Origin: Streptomyces sp. NBC_00259
GTDB taxonomy: Bacteria; Actinomycetota; Actinomycetes; Streptomycetales; Streptomycetaceae
Direction: 5' to 3'
Assembly: GCF_036181745.1 (NCBI RefSeq)
Contig: NZ_CP108080.1
Coordinates: forward strand, 1 to 64,000
DNA: 64,000 bases
The position numbers and the translations under genes were made by a program. The notes under the pieces were generated by a model. That model had not been told where the DNA came from. It saw nothing but the letters and a program-made list of their open reading frames with translations, and searched no databases. This document shows, in pieces, positions 27,573 to 37,506 of the stretch; within the stretch, counting starts at the first letter, position 1; each line of letters opens with the position of its first letter.

Positions 27573-28886
27573 TAGGCCCCTTGCCGTTCGGCCTCAGATC
27601 TGCTGCCCGACTCAAAGCCAGGGGCACCCCGAAGCCTCCGGACGCCTGTGTCGAGAGCTGGGAGAGTAGATACTGAGATTGAACTCGTGATGTCGCATGG
27701 TGGCTCAGGTGGGTCGGATGGTCAGACCGGTCTCGGCGAGGCAGCCGTCTATGAGGTGGCTGCGGTACTGGATGTGCCGTAAGCCGCGTCGGATGCGCTG
27801 GACGAGGTGTTCGGGGGTACTGAAGGCGACGTTGGAGAGCCAGCCGCGCCGCAGCAGTGACCAGATCCCTTCGACGGGGTTGAGGTCGGGTGCGTAGGGC
27901 GCCAGGTAGTAGATGGTCAGCCAGTCCCGGTCTTCGGCGAACTTCCGCAGGCCGGCGGCCTTGTGGACGTTGAGGATGCCCCTATGTTGCGTCAAGCGGC
28001 AGAAGACGAGGCAGCAAGGGCAGCGGCGGCTGGATCTGACGGTAGATCTCGCGAGCGACGTAGCGTTTGAGGCAGCGGATGATCTCGCGTTTCGACATGC
28101 CCTGTTTCGTGCGTCGTTCGAGGTAGAGACGGGTGCGGGCATCACGGCGGATGCGTGTTACGACGATGCGGTAGAGGGCGGCGTTGGCCTGCCGGTTGCC
28201 CCCGCGGTTCAGCCTGCGACGCTGGGTCTTTCCAGGAAGACTGCTCGACAGGGCTGACGCCGCACAGAGCTGCGAACGATGCCTCGCTGGCCAGTCGTTC
28301 CGGGTTGTCGCCGGCGGCGATCAGCAGGGCAGCGGCACTGTCGGGCCCGACGCCGATGATGTCCAGGAGCTGCGGGTGGCAGCGACCGACGGCTTTGGTG
28401 ACCCGGCGGGCGAGTTCCTTCACCTCGGCGGTCAGCTGCTGGATGCGCCGGGCCAGGAGCCGGAGCGTGAAGACGGCCGCGTCGCCTGCGTCTGGTAGAT
28501 CGGCGCACCTGGCGATCAGGGCCGTGTTGCTGAGCTTGGACAGTGCCTCGCGCAGCGCGGGATCGACACCGAGCAGCACGGCCTTGAGCTGGTTCTTCGC
28601 CTGCGTGCGGGCCTTGACGGCCGACTCCTTCGCCAGTCGCAGCACGCGCATGTCGGCCGCCGGGCCCTCGCCGGTCTTGGGCGTGACGTCAGCCCGTCCG
28701 GACAGGACCGCGCGGGCGGCGGCCTCCGCATCGACGGCGTCGGTTGGCTTTATCGAGCAGAGTAGCGGCTCTGGGCCACTTTCTGTGGTTGCGTACGCAG
28801 GGTGACTGTTGATCTTCGTGTGATGCCGGTTGAGTTCGCCCGAAAATCGCCCGGCTGGAATGCGGTGTGGTCGACAGTCCTTCGCC

Positions 28887-30479
28887 GTGAACGAAGTGCT
28901 GCCGCAGCTGGATGAGCTGTTGTTTTCCTCAGTCGAAGGCGTGTCCGTGGAGTCGGTCGAGGTGACCGACACGGTCGTCCGGGTCGAGGCCCGGACGACC
29001 GCCGAGCGGGCCGCCTGCCCGGGGTGCGGATATTGGTCGGTTCGAATACACGGCTCCTACCTGCGGTTTCCTCGCGACCTGCCGACGGCGGGCAAGTTCG
29101 TCGTGGTGTCGTTACGGGTGCGGCGATTCGTCTGTGGGGAGGATTCCTGCCCGCGCAAGACCTTCGCCGAGCAAGTACCAGGGCTCACCCGCAGGTTCGG
29201 GCGAAGGACCGAGCGGCTGCGATCGGCGCTGGTGTCGGTCGGACTCGCGCTCGCAGGCCGAGCCGGCGCCCGAATGACGGACGCCTTCAAGGTCCCGGTC
29301 AGCAGGAACACCCTACTGAGGCTGATCGCCTCGCTTCCGGACCCCGTCGCTGCCGCACCCCGTGTGGTCGGCGTGGACGAATACGCGCAGCGCAAGGGCC
29401 GTATCTACGGAACTGTGCTCGTCGACGTCGAAACACGTCGTCCCATCGACCTCCTGCCTGACCGGGAGGCGGACACGCTCGCGGCCTGGCTCGCCGAGCG
29501 GCCCGGCATCGAGATCGTCTGCCGCGACCGAGCCCCCTTCTTCGCCGACGGTGCCACCCGCGGTGCCCCGCAGGCCATCCAGGTCGCCGATCGGTGGCAT
29601 CTCTGGCACAACCTGGGTGAAGCCGCCGAGAAGTGCGTCTACCGGCACCGCGGCTGCTTACGTCCTGTTCCGGCTCCGGATGAACCGCAGGAGGAGGAGC
29701 CGGCCACGTTGTCGCCCTGGCCGACAGGGCACCGGTTCGCCGAACGCACCCGCGTAAAGCACGCCACCATCCACGCCCTCCTGGCGGCCGGGCACAGCAA
29801 GCGATCCGTCGCCCGGCAACTCGGCATGACCCTAAACACCATCCTGCGCTTCTCCCGCGCCACGACCCCGGAGGAGATGTTCACTGGCCAGTGGCAGAGC
29901 CGTGCGACCAAGCTCGACGCCTACAAGCCCTACCTCGATCAGCGCTGGCAGGAAGGCTGCACCAACGCCTGGAAACTGTGGGAGGAGATCAAGGAACAAG
30001 GCTATCCCCGCGGTTACGGCAGCGTCCGCGATTACGTCAGCAGAAGTCTTCGCGGCAAGCCCCAACCGGTCGGCCCCCGGCCGCCATCGGCTCGCGCCGT
30101 CACTCGCTGGATCCTCACCCACCCCGACGCCCTACCCGAAGGCGACCGGCTCCAGCTCAAAGCCGTCCTCACCAACTGCCCCGAACTGACAGCACTCGCC
30201 CAACACGTGTGCTCCTTCGGCCACATGCTCACCAACCTGCAGGGCGACCAGCTGCCGAAATGGATCGAAGCGGCCACCGCCACCACCGATCTGCCCAGCC
30301 TTCGTCACTTCGCCCAGCACCTCGAACGTGACCTCGACGCCGTCATCGCCGGCCTCTCACTCCCGTGGAACTCAGGCGTCGTCGAAGGCCATGTCAACCG
30401 GATCAAGATGCTCAAGCGCCAGATGTTCGGCCGCGCCGGATTCAGCCTCCTACGCAAGCGAGTCCTCCTCGCTCCGTGA
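28887..30479 (+). CDS. ISL3-family transposase
   Basis: 530 aa from GTG 28887; a longer frame to 28830 overlaps the terminal region. An N-terminal zinc finger (CPGCGYWSVRIHGSYLR, then FVCGEDSCPRKTF) precedes the DDE domain, seen as VVGVDEYAQRKGRIYGTVLV (first Asp), IQVADRWHLWHNL (second Asp) and NSGVVEGHVNRIKMLKRQ (Glu). An HTH insertion SKRSVARQLGMTLNTI is typical of the family. No lesion is visible, so the element may be active. Confidence 0.9.
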   Translation: MNEVLPQLDELLFSSVEGVSVESVEVTDTVVRVEARTTAERAACPGCGYWSVRIHGSYLRFPRDLPTAGKFVVVSLRVRRFVCGEDSCPRKTFAEQVPGLTRRFGRRTERLRSALVSVGLALAGRAGARMTDAFKVPVSRNTLLRLIASLPDPVAAAPRVVGVDEYAQRKGRIYGTVLVDVETRRPIDLLPDREADTLAAWLAERPGIEIVCRDRAPFFADGATRGAPQAIQVADRWHLWHNLGEAAEKCVYRHRGCLRPVPAPDEPQEEEPATLSPWPTGHRFAERTRVKHATIHALLAAGHSKRSVARQLGMTLNTILRFSRATTPEEMFTGQWQSRATKLDAYKPYLDQRWQEGCTNAWKLWEEIKEQGYPRGYGSVRDYVSRSLRGKPQPVGPRPPSARAVTRWILTHPDALPEGDRLQLKAVLTNCPELTALAQHVCSFGHMLTNLQGDQLPKWIEAATATTDLPSLRHFAQHLERDLDAVIAGLSLPWNSGVVEGHVNRIKMLKRQMFGRAGFSLLRKRVLLAP

Positions 30480-30535
30480 TCGCGTTGTCGGTGCTTGATG
30501 CGAGGATCCCGGCGAAACGACGAAAGGAAATCAGC

Positions 30536-30967
30536 ATGGGCACCTGGGACACCGGCCCCTTCGACAACGACACAGCTGCAGATTTCGCCAACATGCTGGA
30601 CGATGCCGAGCCGGAAAAGCGTGAGGCCTTGGTCCGAGGCGTCCTCATCCGCACCATCGACGCAACTGGCTTCCTCGCGGAAGCGGAAGAGGCGGTAGCT
30701 GCCGCCGCACTGATCGCAGCGCAATGCCCTGGAGGTGAACCTGTCGACACCCCCTATGGCCCTGAAACACCCATGCCCATGTTTGCCACTGACCTTCGGG
30801 CCCTCGCTGACGAAGCCCTCGCCCGCATCGCAAGCGACGAGGCTGGGCCAGCCTCAAACTGGGTTCACCCCGAGGAGTGGAAGCAATGGCGCACGATGCT
30901 CAACCGCCTGCGCGCAGTGCTTGACCCGGCGCCGCCTGCCATCGCTCTCTTCGATGTCGAGCCATAA
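30536..30967 (+). CDS. DUF4259 protein, ISL3 passenger
   Basis: 143 aa from ATG 30536 with GAAAGGAAA as ribosome-binding site. The opening GTWDTGPFDNDTAADFA is the hallmark of DUF4259, a family of unknown function with predicted helices. It lies 56 bp after the transposase and inside the element's inverted repeats, so it moves with the IS. A selfish or protective role is conceivable, but nothing in the sequence specifies it. Confidence 0.85.
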   Translation: MGTWDTGPFDNDTAADFANMLDDAEPEKREALVRGVLIRTIDATGFLAEAEEAVAAAALIAAQCPGGEPVDTPYGPETPMPMFATDLRALADEALARIASDEAGPASNWVHPEEWKQWRTMLNRLRAVLDPAPPAIALFDVEP

Positions 30968-32389
30968 CGCAGCGTCACTCGTCACAAGAAGTGGACCAGA
31001 GCCGCTAGACATCAACGAAGCCAGTCGGTCTTGCCGCGCTTGCGGCGCAGGGCGCGGTCGGGCTGATTGACCTCGACGACCTGGACGTTCTCCCGGCTCA
31101 GGAAACGTGCCGGGGCCGCTCCGTAGGATCCGGTGCACTCCACACCGGCTCGGCGCAGGGCACCGAAAGAGCGTGCCCAGGCCAGGAGTTGGCGGTATCC
31201 GACGGCGGTGGTCGGGAACTGCTGGTGGGCCAGGAGCGCCCCGAGCACGGTGACCACGGCGGCGACATGCACGTCCTTGTGGGTGTCCACCCCAGGATCA
31301 CGTCCTCGGCCAGCGGTTCCTTCGGCTGTGCGGGCAGAGTCGGCTGGGACATGGTGGTGATGGTCACGCGGCTCCTCGATCGGCACGGGGCTGTGGCCGA
31401 CGTCGGGCCGGTGGGCGGTCAGAACTGTGACGGTGCCTTGTGCGGCAAGGCCCCTATCGGGACACGCCCGCCGGTCCGGCGGCAGCAAGCACCGCCCGGG
31501 ACCATAGGCCGACAGATCCTGAACAGGGCAGACTGGGCCAGTTGTCCCACGGGTCAGACCCTGGCCCCGGACGGCGCCCATGAGTCTCACAGTTGTCCCA
31601 GACGAGCACGATCGGGCCGCCGAGCTGCTGGTGGGCGGCGATCAGCAGGTCCCGGTAGTCGCGCCAGGAGAAGCTCTTGCGTCCGTCGCGGCGGCCGTCG
31701 TCCCGGCGAGGCCGGTAGATCAGCCGGGACCGGTGGCCAGGCTTGTAGCAGGTCAGCGCGGCGATGGATATCCGTCTGCGGGAACGGCCCCGCACCCGCA
31801 CCACCGGGGTCCGGCCACGCTGTGACCAGGTCTTCGCCTGCGGCGGCGTCATGGAGAATCCGGCTTCGTCCTCGAAGACGAGCCAGGCTCCACGAGCCGC
31901 CGCGAGCCTTCCGCGCAGGGCCACACCTCCTTCACCCACCCGGCCACCGCCTCGTCGTCCCGCTCCATGGCGCGTCGGGCCGGGACCTGACAGGACCAGC
32001 CGTTGCGTACCAGCAGTTTCCGCACGCCCTGGATGGTGTACGTCAGATGGAAGCGCCGGCCGATCACCGTCTTGATCCGCGCGAGCGTCCATCACTGGTC
32101 CTCCCAGCCGTGCGCGGCAGGCCCCTTGGCCAGCTCCGCCTCCAGCTGGGCGAACTGCTTCCCGCTCAGCCTCGGCAGCGACGCCGGCCCCTGTGACCGC
32201 AAAGCCCGCGGGCCGCCCTCGTCCCACATCTGCCGCCATCGCTGCACGGAGCGGACGCTGACCCGCAGGTCCTTGGCGATCACCGAGCTCGCCTCGCCCC
32301 AGGCGAACCTCTCGGCCGCCTTCAGCCGTAACTCCTCGCGGGAACTGCTGCCGTTCGACCGTCAGCCCGCCCCCTTGTGGATATCGCAT

Positions 32390-32969
32390 GCCCCGGCGAT
32401 GCCGCAGGGACGACGAGCCGTCAGCCCCTGCGACACCACGAGTTCAACCTCAATAGTTACTCTCGGAGAGCGAGCAGTTACTGCCTGCCCAGTCGGCCAA
32501 CGACCGGAAACGCGGCGAGTTCGTGAGGGTTCTTGGAAGACATCATTCGTGCCTACCACGCGCCTTGGACCTGGTGGCTCTCGACCATGATCAGTGGGAA
32601 CTCCTCACCGGTGGCGTGGACAGTGAGCGTTGCGGCGAGCCTTCCGACGACCCCGGCCCTCGAGCACAGAGGCATCGGTGATGGCAACGTCGGCGTAGCC
32701 CATCATCACGCCCAGGATCGACCGAACGAACGCCTCACGGTCCTTACGCCGCCTTAGGGAAGCTGGCTGGGCTCGTCGGTGATCACCTCGGGGGCAAGCC
32801 TGCCGGGACACCCAGCACTTCGCCCCTGCTCAGCGCGTCGTAGGGCCCCACCACGACGTCTACCGGGCTCTGCCCTACCGTCTCCAATCGCCGACGCGAC
32901 GCAGTCGGGCGTTGCTTAGAGGTTCACGAGTTGCGGCGTCACCGTACAAGGCCAGGCGCCAGTCAGCTG
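32390..32969. other. intergenic stretch without recognised gene
   Basis: Frames here are short and compositionally poor. The leftward frame 32605-32811 has a plausible helical segment (AFVRSILGVMMGYADVAITD) but I cannot assign it; it may be a decayed gene. Confidence 0.3.
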
Positions 32970-33896
32970 CTAAGAGACGGCAGTCCCGCTTGCGGGTCGT
33001 TGCTGTTCTGCCGGGTCAGCTTGGAGCACAGAATCGCGGTTCCGCTCACGCGTCGCGTGCAAGGACGCGAGAAGTTGTAGGCGCTCGAAGTCTGCGGTGT
33101 CGGGCTGAGCAGTATAAACAAGAAGAAAGGGGCCCGGGTCGCCAGGCAATGGATAGTTGTCCCAGGCCAACGTGATCTCGCCGACCTCAGGATGACGGAA
33201 CTGCTTGCTTCCGTGAACAGATGACCTGACATCGTGACGGGCCCACATGCGCCGGAAGTCGGCGCTGTGGATGCTCTGCTCACCGATGATGGCCGCGGCG
33301 CGCGGGTGCTCAGGGTCTCTTGCTACAGCTGCCCGCAGAATCCCGACGTACTGGAGTGCAGAGGTCTCCCAGTTCGGGCAGCGCTGACGGGCCTCAGGAT
33401 CGCGGAAGATCAGCGTGAGCATATTCCGCTCGGCAGGCGCAAGTGTTGCCGGGTCGCCGAAGAGTGCTTCAGCGAGCGTGTTCCACGCCAGGACATCCAG
33501 ATGCTGACTCAGTACCAGCGCTGGGGTGCACATAGCGTGCAGCAGATGCCGTGTGCTATCCGGCACGCGTTCCGGGCTTCGCCGAGCGCGAGCCGAGGCG
33601 TGGCGCCGTGCCGCCCGCGCAAGATTGAAGAGGTGCTGGTGCTCATTCTCATCGAGATCGAGCGCCGCGGCCACAGCATCGAGTACATCATCGGACGGCC
33701 GTACTTGACGTCCCTGCTCCATGCGTTGGTAGTAGTCCGTGCTGATTCCCGCCAGCAGCGCGATCTCCTCGCGACGCAGGCCAGCCACTTTGCGCCGGCC
33801 GCCTGGCTCCAGGCCAACATCCTGAGGACGCACCCGGTTGCGCCGGGCACGGAGGAACTCACCCAACTCTCGTGCTGAGGGGTCTTGTGTGGTCAT
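32970..33896 (-). CDS. MmyB-family XRE transcriptional regulator
   Basis: 308 aa from ATG 33896. HTH: VAGLRREEIALLAGISTDYY with QRMEQGRQVRPS. The MmyB-like domain shows TPALVLSQHLDVLAWNTLAE and the terminal HGSKQFRHPEVGEITLAWD with GDPGPFLLVYTAQP. It is divergent from the SDR gene at 34030 with 133 bp between, the usual arrangement for a repressor of a redox enzyme. It is the most distant of the five family members in the window. Confidence 0.88.
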   Translation of the reverse strand: MTTQDPSARELGEFLRARRNRVRPQDVGLEPGGRRKVAGLRREEIALLAGISTDYYQRMEQGRQVRPSDDVLDAVAAALDLDENEHQHLFNLARAARRHASARARRSPERVPDSTRHLLHAMCTPALVLSQHLDVLAWNTLAEALFGDPATLAPAERNMLTLIFRDPEARQRCPNWETSALQYVGILRAAVARDPEHPRAAAIIGEQSIHSADFRRMWARHDVRSSVHGSKQFRHPEVGEITLAWDNYPLPGDPGPFLLVYTAQPDTADFERLQLLASLHATRERNRDSVLQADPAEQQRPASGTAVS

Positions 33897-34029
33897 GCCG
33901 CCAGTATGGTTGCGGGCCGGCCGCCAAAGGTAGGTCCGAGATTCCCAGGCGCCCTGATACGACGGAAACGACCCTGCTGCCGCCTAGTGTCGCTGCCGAA
34001 CGTACTCGCAATCTTCGAGGAGTATCACC

Positions 34030-34950
34030 TTGGCTGCATGGAGCGCCGAACAAATCCCTGGCCAGGACGGCAAGGTCGCTGTGGTGACGGGTGCGAACTC
34101 AGGGCTCGGTCTGATCACTGCGAGGGAACTCGCCCGGCACGGTGCACAAGTCGTACTTGCCGTACGCGACACCGATGCAGGCCAACGCGCCGTCACAACG
34201 ATCCGCAAGGCAGTCCCGGAAGCCAAGGTCCAGGTGCGCAAGCTGGACCTGGCGTCTCTCTCCTCGGTCGGCGCATGTGCCAAGACGCTGACCAAACAGT
34301 TCCCAGCCATCGATCTACTGATCAACAACGCCGGTGTCGTAAGGCTTGGTCCGCCGCTGACCACGGCAGACGGCTTTGAACTACATATTGGCACCAACAT
34401 GCTCGGGCATTTTGCGCTCACCGGCTTGCTGCTGGACGCACTGAGCCGCGCTGATGCGCCCCGGGTGGTCAGCTTGAGCTCGGTCACCCACAAAGACGTG
34501 CATCTGGACTTCGAGGACCTGATGTCGCACCAGGACTACGACGCCAGCCGCGCTTACCGCCGCTCGAAGCTCGCGACCACCGTCTTCGGCCTCGAACTCG
34601 ACAGGCGACTACGCGCTGCCGACTCGCCTGTCGCCAGCGTCATTGCCCATCCAGGTCTGTCGAACACCAACTTGACTCCCCGCGCGTGGGAAGGCCGTGG
34701 GAAGTTGGGACACCTGGTCGCACAGGGCTTTCTTCTCATCACTCAGTCGCCCGAGAAGGGAGCGCTGCCTCAGCTTTTTGCCGCTACGAACCCAAGCGTG
34801 CGCAGCGGACAGTTCTTCGGCCCGTCGGGCTTCCGGGAGGCGCGTGGGAATGTCGCCGAGGTCAAGCCAAGCGCCGAGGCCGTCGATGCGTCCGTCGGAG
34901 AGCGCTTGTGGTCCGCTGCCCAATCTCTGACCAAAACCTTCTATCTCTGA
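34030..34950 (+). CDS. short-chain dehydrogenase, retinol-dehydrogenase-like
   Basis: 306 aa from a TTG at 34030, supported by GAGGAG eight bases upstream. The cofactor loop is TGANSGLG (about residues 20-27), NNAG at about 97, SLSSVTHK provides the Ser and YRRSK the catalytic Tyr and Lys. The C-terminal part (IAHPGLSNTNL) fits the plant/animal retinol dehydrogenase-like branch of SDRs. It is probably repressed by the divergent MmyB regulator. Substrate unknown. Confidence 0.88.
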   Translation: MAAWSAEQIPGQDGKVAVVTGANSGLGLITARELARHGAQVVLAVRDTDAGQRAVTTIRKAVPEAKVQVRKLDLASLSSVGACAKTLTKQFPAIDLLINNAGVVRLGPPLTTADGFELHIGTNMLGHFALTGLLLDALSRADAPRVVSLSSVTHKDVHLDFEDLMSHQDYDASRAYRRSKLATTVFGLELDRRLRAADSPVASVIAHPGLSNTNLTPRAWEGRGKLGHLVAQGFLLITQSPEKGALPQLFAATNPSVRSGQFFGPSGFREARGNVAEVKPSAEAVDASVGERLWSAAQSLTKTFYL

Positions 34951-34977
34951 GAGGTGCACAGACTTCCGCGTCTTCGC

Positions 34978-35063
34978 TGACCGCGCGAACACACCACCCT
35001 GGCGAAGATCGCTGCCGGGTTCGGGATCAGCGAGTCCACCCGGCCACGCTTACACCCGCACTG
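34978..35063 (+). pseudogene. IS5-type transposase HTH fragment
   Basis: Reads TTLAKIAAGFGISEST, then after a frame change AHAYTRT, matching the HTH of DDE_Tnp_4 transposases. No other part is present. Confidence 0.45.
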
Positions 35064-35224
35064 GCTCCTCGAACGACGACGGCCCGAAGGCGATCAGCAG
35101 GAGGACCGCCCCCGCCATCTACTGCCGACGTCGAGCAAAACTTCACCTTGGTCAGCCAGGAGACCCTGAAGGTCAGCGGCAGCGCGACACCAGGGACAGA
35201 AGGGGCGCCCTGTTGGTTTCGTAT

Positions 35225-35353
35225 CCTGCCATGCTCGGCGATCTGACGGCTCAGGGCTGTCTGCGTCATGTAGAGGCGCGCCGCAGCTCGGACGAAGCTG
35301 GCCTCTTCGGCCACGGCGACGGGGTAGCGCAGCCGCCGGATGTCGAGATCCAT
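35225..35353 (-). pseudogene. LysR-type regulator N-terminal fragment
   Basis: From ATG 35353 the frame reads MDLDIRRLRYPVAVAEEASF and RLYMTQTALSRQIAEH, the winged-helix start of a LysR regulator, then joins unrelated sequence. The effector domain is missing. The stretch 35354-35668 has no other gene. Confidence 0.65.
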
Positions 35354-35668
35354 GATAGGTATGCCTCCCTGCCCATGCCAGTCCGACATCGCGGAGGGGC
35401 ATATGGGCATTGCGGTGTCGGAAGCCGCGGGCCCACCGTGGAACGGTCGGTGGAACGCCCCCCCGACGCCGTGGTCAAGCGGGGGACTCGACCTCCATCG
35501 CGTGCCCGTATGCGTGCTGTGTCGGCGACGACGGAACGGGCGATGGTGCTGGGTCGGACGCTGAAGCCGCTGGCCCATGAGGATGCTCCACATCCATCCG
35601 GCGCTGACCGAAGACGTGGAACAAGCGTCTTCTGGCTCGGTGAATCAACTATCAACTGGAGGTAAGTA

Positions 35669-36112
35669 ATGGCAAAGATTGAGCTGCCGACGTGGCTTGA
35701 GGAATACGTCGACGCAGTCAACAAGCACGCCCCGGCCGACGTCGTCGCGATGATGAGCGAGGACGTCGTAGTGGTCGACACGGCTTTCGGAGGGTCTTAC
35801 ACCGGCAGGGGGGCCGTGGAACAGCTGTTGTCGGGTATGGATGCCGGCCTTTCCAGCGATTATCGATTCACCGTCAAGAAGTTCATCATCTCCGGTGACT
35901 CCTACGCGTTCGAGTGGGACTTCTCCGGAACGAACGACAGGGCGAATCCGGCCATGGGACTTCCCGGAACAGGCCAAGAGTTCACTGTCCCAGGGCTAAC
36001 CATCGGGGAAAGGCGCAACGGCATGATTTCGGAGAACCGGGACTACTGGAACGTAGCGGCGCTCTTGATGCAGCTCGGCGTCATGCCCGCACCGGGCGGC
36101 GAGCCGGAGTGA
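35669..36112 (+). CDS. SnoaL/NTF2-like protein
   Basis: 147 aa from ATG 35669 with a strong GGAGG. The pattern WLEEYVDAVNKHAPADVVAM, VVVVDTAFGG, GRGAVEQLL and FEWDFSGTN fits the NTF2-like/SnoaL fold (cone-shaped alpha+beta barrel), which serves cyclases, isomerases and limonene-epoxide-hydrolase-like enzymes. No catalytic dyad can be assigned. It stands alone; GC and codon use look slightly lower than neighbours. Confidence 0.75.
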   Translation: MAKIELPTWLEEYVDAVNKHAPADVVAMMSEDVVVVDTAFGGSYTGRGAVEQLLSGMDAGLSSDYRFTVKKFIISGDSYAFEWDFSGTNDRANPAMGLPGTGQEFTVPGLTIGERRNGMISENRDYWNVAALLMQLGVMPAPGGEPE

Positions 36113-36355
36113 TCTGCCCGGTGCCCACACACTGAGCGGCTGCCTCCCGGGACGACAACGGTCTGTTCGTCCAGGGCGGTGAAGATGTCCTCAATTGGTC
36201 GCTCGGCCATCCGTGACGCAGTCGCACTCGATGGACGCCAACACAGTGCTAATCATCTAGCCGTCGGTGACAGCCGCAGCAGGACTTCGTGGTCCGCAGC
36301 TGCACCGGCACCGGTTCCAAATGAACGGGTACGAGCTGCTGGCAGGTTCTGGGAA

Positions 36356-36385
36356 GGCAGGTACTGGCAGTACCACCCAGCGCCC
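36356..36385. promoter_or_regulatory. regulator operator, copy A
   Basis: GGTACTG-G-CAGTACC (36360-36374) is a perfect palindrome with 7-bp arms, preceded by the related half site GGCAGGTTCTGG at 36341 and followed by CACCCAGCGCCC. It lies 46-60 bp upstream of the regulator ATG and is a likely autoregulatory operator. The gap 36113-36340 shows nothing else. Confidence 0.6.
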
Positions 36386-36419
36386 GTCACAGCATCCGGC
36401 GCTGCTTCACACTGGACGC

Positions 36420-37301
36420 ATGGACCGTAGTAGCGAGATCGCCGACTTCCTGCGTTCCCGCCGTGCCCGGATCTCACCCGACCAGGCAGGGCTCGGGAAC
36501 GACGGCCGCACCCGCCGGGTGCCCGGACTACGCCGCGACGAAGTCGCCCGCCTGGCCGGGATGAGCACCGAGTACTACACCCGCCTCGAACAGGGCCGCG
36601 CCGGAACCCCCTCCCCCGAGGTCGTCGAAGCGCTTGCACGCGCCCTGCGACTCGACGCCGCCGAACGCGAACACTTCGCCGACCTGCTCGCACGCCCCAC
36701 ACCCACCCGCCGCACCCCGACCGGCCCACAACGCGTTCGCCCAGGCCTGTACCTCCTGCTCCAAACCCTGGAACACGTCCCCGCCTTCATCATCGGCCGA
36801 CGCACCGACATCCTCGCCGCCAACCGTCTGGCCTGCGAAGTCCTCACCGACTTCGACGCCCTCCCCGCCACCCAACGCAACCTCGCCCGCTTCTACCTCC
36901 TGGACCCCGACGCACGAGACCGCGTCGGAGACTGGGAACAGATCGCCGCCGAAACCGTCGCCATGCTCCGCCTCGAAGCCGGCCGCCACCCACACGACCG
37001 AAGGCTCTCCGACCTCGTCGGCGAACTCACCCTGCGCTCCCCCGAATTCAGCACCTGGTGGAACGACCACCGCGTCCTGCGCCGCACCCACGGCACCAAG
37101 CACTACCACCACCCCGTAGTCGGCGACCTCCACTTCGCCTACGAATGCCTCCAAGCACCCGGCGACACCGACCAGACCCTCTGCGTCTACAACCCCCAAC
37201 CCGAAACCACCACCACCGAAGCACTCCAACTCCTCAGCAGCTGGACCGCCCCCCAAGCCCCCACCACCCCCACACCCACACCCACCACAAACCCAACCTG
37301 A
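36420..37301 (+). CDS. MmyB-family XRE regulator, copy A
   Basis: 293 aa from ATG 36420. The HTH is VPGLRRDEVARLAGMSTEYY with TRLEQGRAGTPS, and the ligand domain has RPGLYLLLQTLEHVPAFIIG and HGTKHYHHPVVGDLHFAYE. The last 15 residues are a Pro/Thr tail (TPTPTPTTNPT). No ribosome-binding site precedes the ATG, so translation may be leaderless. Codon third positions are extremely C-rich. The gene is duplicated intact at 49565. No redox partner is adjacent at this copy: the SnoaL-like gene and an MFS exporter flank it. Confidence 0.9.
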   Translation: MDRSSEIADFLRSRRARISPDQAGLGNDGRTRRVPGLRRDEVARLAGMSTEYYTRLEQGRAGTPSPEVVEALARALRLDAAEREHFADLLARPTPTRRTPTGPQRVRPGLYLLLQTLEHVPAFIIGRRTDILAANRLACEVLTDFDALPATQRNLARFYLLDPDARDRVGDWEQIAAETVAMLRLEAGRHPHDRRLSDLVGELTLRSPEFSTWWNDHRVLRRTHGTKHYHHPVVGDLHFAYECLQAPGDTDQTLCVYNPQPETTTTEALQLLSSWTAPQAPTTPTPTPTTNPT

Positions 37302-37506
37302 CGCCAGGTTGCTGTTGTTGGTGACCATCTCTCGCACATTACAGACAAGCGACAAGGTGGCCCGCCGGGCCCAGACAACTCCTCTGAAGGGCGTGTCGCC
37401 CTCCAGCATGCGCGACACACCACACTCCTCATTCTTCTACCGTGAAATCCTTGCCCCGTGGCCGCATCGGACGGACAGGAGGAAGCGGCGGCACAAGGAG
37501 CCGAAA

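Larger units (their letters stand above)
28745..31023 (+). mobile_element. ISL3-type insertion sequence with passenger gene, 2,279 bp
   Basis: Both ends begin TGGCTT and share, after a short variable spacer, TAGCGGCTCTGG-CCACTT (left end 28745 onward, right end inverted up to 31023). A 6-bp direct repeat GTCGGT flanks it at 28739-28744 and 31024-31029, inside the IS110 codons for KTD|AVDA. It encodes one intact transposase and one DUF4259 gene in the same direction. It is the youngest layer of the nest. Confidence 0.85.
27982..31367 (-). pseudogene. IS110-family transposase, interrupted by ISL3-type element
   Basis: The N-terminal DEDD half (31367 to 31024) contains DTHKDVHVAAVVTVLGALLA and ECTGSYGA, ending at KRGKTD. 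The rest (28744 to 27982) resumes AVDAEAAARAVLSG and carries the C-terminal domain with LLDIIGVGPDSAAALLIAAG and the Ser-bearing ALCGVSPVEQSS. Lesions are one missing base near 31293 (before VDTHKD), the 2.28-kb insertion, and one extra base near 28235 after EQSS. The element itself sits inside the IS630 gene between about 27975 and 31591. Confidence 0.85.
27705..32389 (-). mobile_element. IS630-family element, outer shell of nested insertions
   Basis: A leftward IS630 transposase is split in two. The N-terminal part (31592-32389) starts MRYPQGGGLTVERQQFPR, has HTH (LRVSVRSVQRWRQMWDEG) and WLVFEDEAGFSMTPPQAKTW, and ends at IVLVWDN (31592-31600). The C-terminal part (27705-27974) resumes LNVHKAAGLRKFAEDRDWL and ends with GLTIRPT. 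Removing the DNA between restores a normal transposase of about 1.07 kb. The N-terminal part also has a frame change near 32350, a TGA in place of a sense codon (32092-32094), and another frameshift near 31.88 kb, so it is dead. Confidence 0.8.
36341..37301. repeat. 961-bp duplicated regulator block, copy A
   Basis: Matches 49486-50446 at a constant offset of 13,145; every stretch compared is identical and the encoded proteins are identical. The block starts 79 bp before the regulator ATG, including its operator, and ends exactly at the TGA. Confidence 0.93.

Noticed and set aside
37240..37301. CCCACAC-type short repeats
   Set aside because: Encodes the Pro/Thr tail of the regulator; ordinary low-complexity coding sequence, also present in copy B.
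36528..37418. 296-aa leftward frame and its twin at 49673-50551
   Set aside because: Antisense of the duplicated MmyB regulator; Gly/Val/Glu-rich without motifs.
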